From: Betaproteobacteria bacterium
Lineage (GTDB): Bacteria; Pseudomonadota; Gammaproteobacteria; Burkholderiales; Rhodocyclaceae
Length of the DNA: 38,359 nt
Reading direction: 5' to 3'
Assembly: GCA_004295105.1 (NCBI GenBank)
Contig: SHNC01000240.1
Span: 1 to 38,359, forward strand
The position numbers and the translations under genes were made by a program. Positions 37,499 to 38,359 of this stretch are shown piece by piece. Positions within the stretch are counted from its first letter, which is position 1. Every line of letters starts with the position of its first letter. The notes under the pieces are model-generated. The model saw nothing but the letters and a program-made list of their open reading frames with translations. It made no database searches and was not told the DNA's origin.

Positions 37499-37986
37499 GC
37501 ATGAACATCGGCGAAGCGGCGAAGGCCTCGGGCGTTTCGGCGAAGATGATTCGCCACTACGAGAGCGTCGGGTTGTTTCCGGAAGCCGTACGGACCGAGT
37601 CCGGCTACCGCCAGTACACGGACAAGGAAGTCAGCACGCTGCGCTTCGTCCGACAGTCGCGCGATCTGGGTTTCTCCATCGAGCAGATCCGCGAGTTGCT
37701 TGGACTGTGGCAGGACCGCATGCGCCCCAGCCGACAAGTGCGCGCGCTGGCGCAGGCTCACATCGAAGAGCTGGACGAGAAGCTCAAGGAACTCCAGTCC
37801 ATGAAGGCGACGCTCGAGCACCTCGTGCATTGCTGCCATGGTGACGACCGGCCCGATTGCCCGATCATTGACTCGCTGGCGCAGGAACGACGGGGGCAGG
37901 AGAAGAGCCCTACGGCGGCGACCGGACTCGGACACCGCAGGACGACGGGGCTGCAAGTGGGACGGCGAGCGCGCCAGAGCGCTTGA
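37495..37986 (+). CDS. cueR: Cu(I)-responsive MerR-family regulator CueR (163 aa)
   Basis: Copper-sensing activator of copA and copZ. A MerR winged helix ([20 protein letters not shown]) precedes the dimer helix. Copper ligands in [10 protein letters not shown] correspond to CueR Cys112 and Cys120 when numbering starts at Met3. In this frame they are Cys114 and Cys122. The C-terminal 30 residues are Arg/Gly-rich and longer than E. coli CueR; they may be non-conserved or frame-drifted sequence. It overlaps copA by four bases. Confidence 0.93.
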   Translation: MSMNIGEAAKASGVSAKMIRHYESVGLFPEAVRTESGYRQYTDKEVSTLRFVRQSRDLGFSIEQIRELLGLWQDRMRPSRQVRALAQAHIEELDEKLKELQSMKATLEHLVHCCHGDDRPDCPIIDSLAQERRGQEKSPTAATGLGHRRTTGLQVGRRARQSA

Positions 37987-38034
37987 CCGTGGGTACCTTG
38001 GCTTGGCCAGAGGGACTCGGCTGTCGCTGAATCC

Positions 38035-38283
38035 TCATGCGATGGCTACAGAACTCGCGTAGACGGTCAACGCACTGGGATCCGCTTCGAATCGCTTGGC
38101 CCCGGCCTCGACATCGAGGCCGGGAGTCGACTCCGAGGTGCAGACGATCGGACGCTTTCGGGCGTTTCGATAGCAGTAGGGGCCGCCGCGCCGGCCGACA
38201 TCTGAGTTCGTACTGGCGCAACCCAGGAGCACCAGCGACGTCGCCGATGCCGCAAGCGCCAGGACGTGCCGGCGTGTGGTCAC
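38035..38283 (-). pseudogene. truncated paralogue of the efflux-operon lipoprotein
   Basis: An 82-aa frame with a lipoprotein signal peptide (HVLALAASATSLVLLGC, lipobox LLGC). It shares with the 181-aa lipoprotein at 23820-24365 the segments YCYRNARKRPIVCT, AKRFEADPSALTVY and the spacing between them. The protein ends after ALTVYASSVAIA, where the full-length relative continues for about 80 more residues. It may be a gene cut short by rearrangement, or a short variant. Confidence 0.6.
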
Positions 38284-38302
38284 GGCGCAGCCCCAGCCGA
38301 GC

Positions 38303-38359
38303 TTACGGGCGCTTGTCTGCGTCGGGCTTGGCGGTCGCCACGGGTTCGTTCGAGCACCA
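38303..38359 (-). CDS. possible partial C-terminus of a further minus-strand gene
   Basis: One minus-strand frame enters from the window edge and ends at TAA 38305, reading NEPVATAKPDADKRP at its end. It is 19 bases upstream of the truncated lipoprotein start, consistent with an operon. Too little is present to identify it. Confidence 0.3.
   Translation of the reverse strand, partial: WCSNEPVATAKPDADKRP

Overview
The window looks like an accessory region of a GC-rich betaproteobacterium, most likely Burkholderiales. The hints are the high GC, a TctC/Bug-type solute receptor beside a LysR regulator, a czcI-czcC-czcB-czcA metal efflux operon of the Cupriavidus type, and a relic resembling the Burkholderiales selenoneine gene senB. 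This assignment is an inference from gene content; no marker gene is present. The region begins at a tRNA-Arg(ACG) gene. A tyrosine recombinase gene converges on the tRNA 3' end, which is typical of an integrated genomic island. I see no second copy of the tRNA 3' end, so the far border is probably outside the window.

Layout: (1) 1-2740, tRNA-Arg and its terminator, then a minus-strand integration module: a 380-aa tyrosine recombinase, a small helix-turn-helix protein and a 408-aa integrase, with coupled or overlapping reading frames. (2) 2741-3887, about 1.1 kb with no convincing gene. (3) 3888-13575, a tight plus-strand defence operon: hsdM, hsdS, darT, darG, hsdR and a zinc metallopeptidase gene. 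A DarTG DNA ADP-ribosylation toxin-antitoxin pair therefore lies between the specificity and restriction genes of a type I restriction-modification system. A Fic AMP-transferase gene (13984-15135) follows a 290-bp spacer rich in hairpins and TTGGCGC repeats. (4) 15604-19274, a small metabolic block: a minus-strand operon (membrane protein, TctC-like receptor, glycosyltransferase) divergent from a LysR regulator, with a perfect inverted repeat between them. (5) 19423-21866, a short lone tyrosine recombinase gene and an IS110-family element with a 260-bp structured leader that may encode a bridge RNA. (6) 22055-38359, a metal-resistance block: an EamA permease with a His-rich tail, a decayed senB-like relic fused in frame to a CusF-type copper-binding domain, the RND efflux operon (czcI, czcC, an unnamed membrane protein, czcB, czcA, a His-rich periplasmic protein, a lipoprotein), a Zn/Cd/Pb P-type ATPase with divergent cadR, and a copper module (copZ divergent from copA-cueR) with two CueR-type promoters. 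A truncated paralogue of the lipoprotein lies near the right edge.

How the parts work together: HsdM and HsdS would methylate self DNA, and with HsdR would cut unmodified DNA. DarT would modify DNA bases, with DarG reversing and neutralising it. Fic adds a second AMP- or nucleotide-transferase activity. In the metal block, CadR would sense Cd/Pb/Zn and induce the CadA-type ATPase. CueR would sense Cu(I) and induce CopZ and CopA. The RND pump would export periplasmic and cytoplasmic divalent or Cu/Ag ions across the outer membrane.

The most unusual points are the DarTG pair inside the hsd operon, the senB-cusF chimera, the candidate bridge RNA, the repeat and terminator cluster before fic, and the coupled recombinase/HTH module. 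All functions are inferred from motifs and family knowledge; no searches were run.
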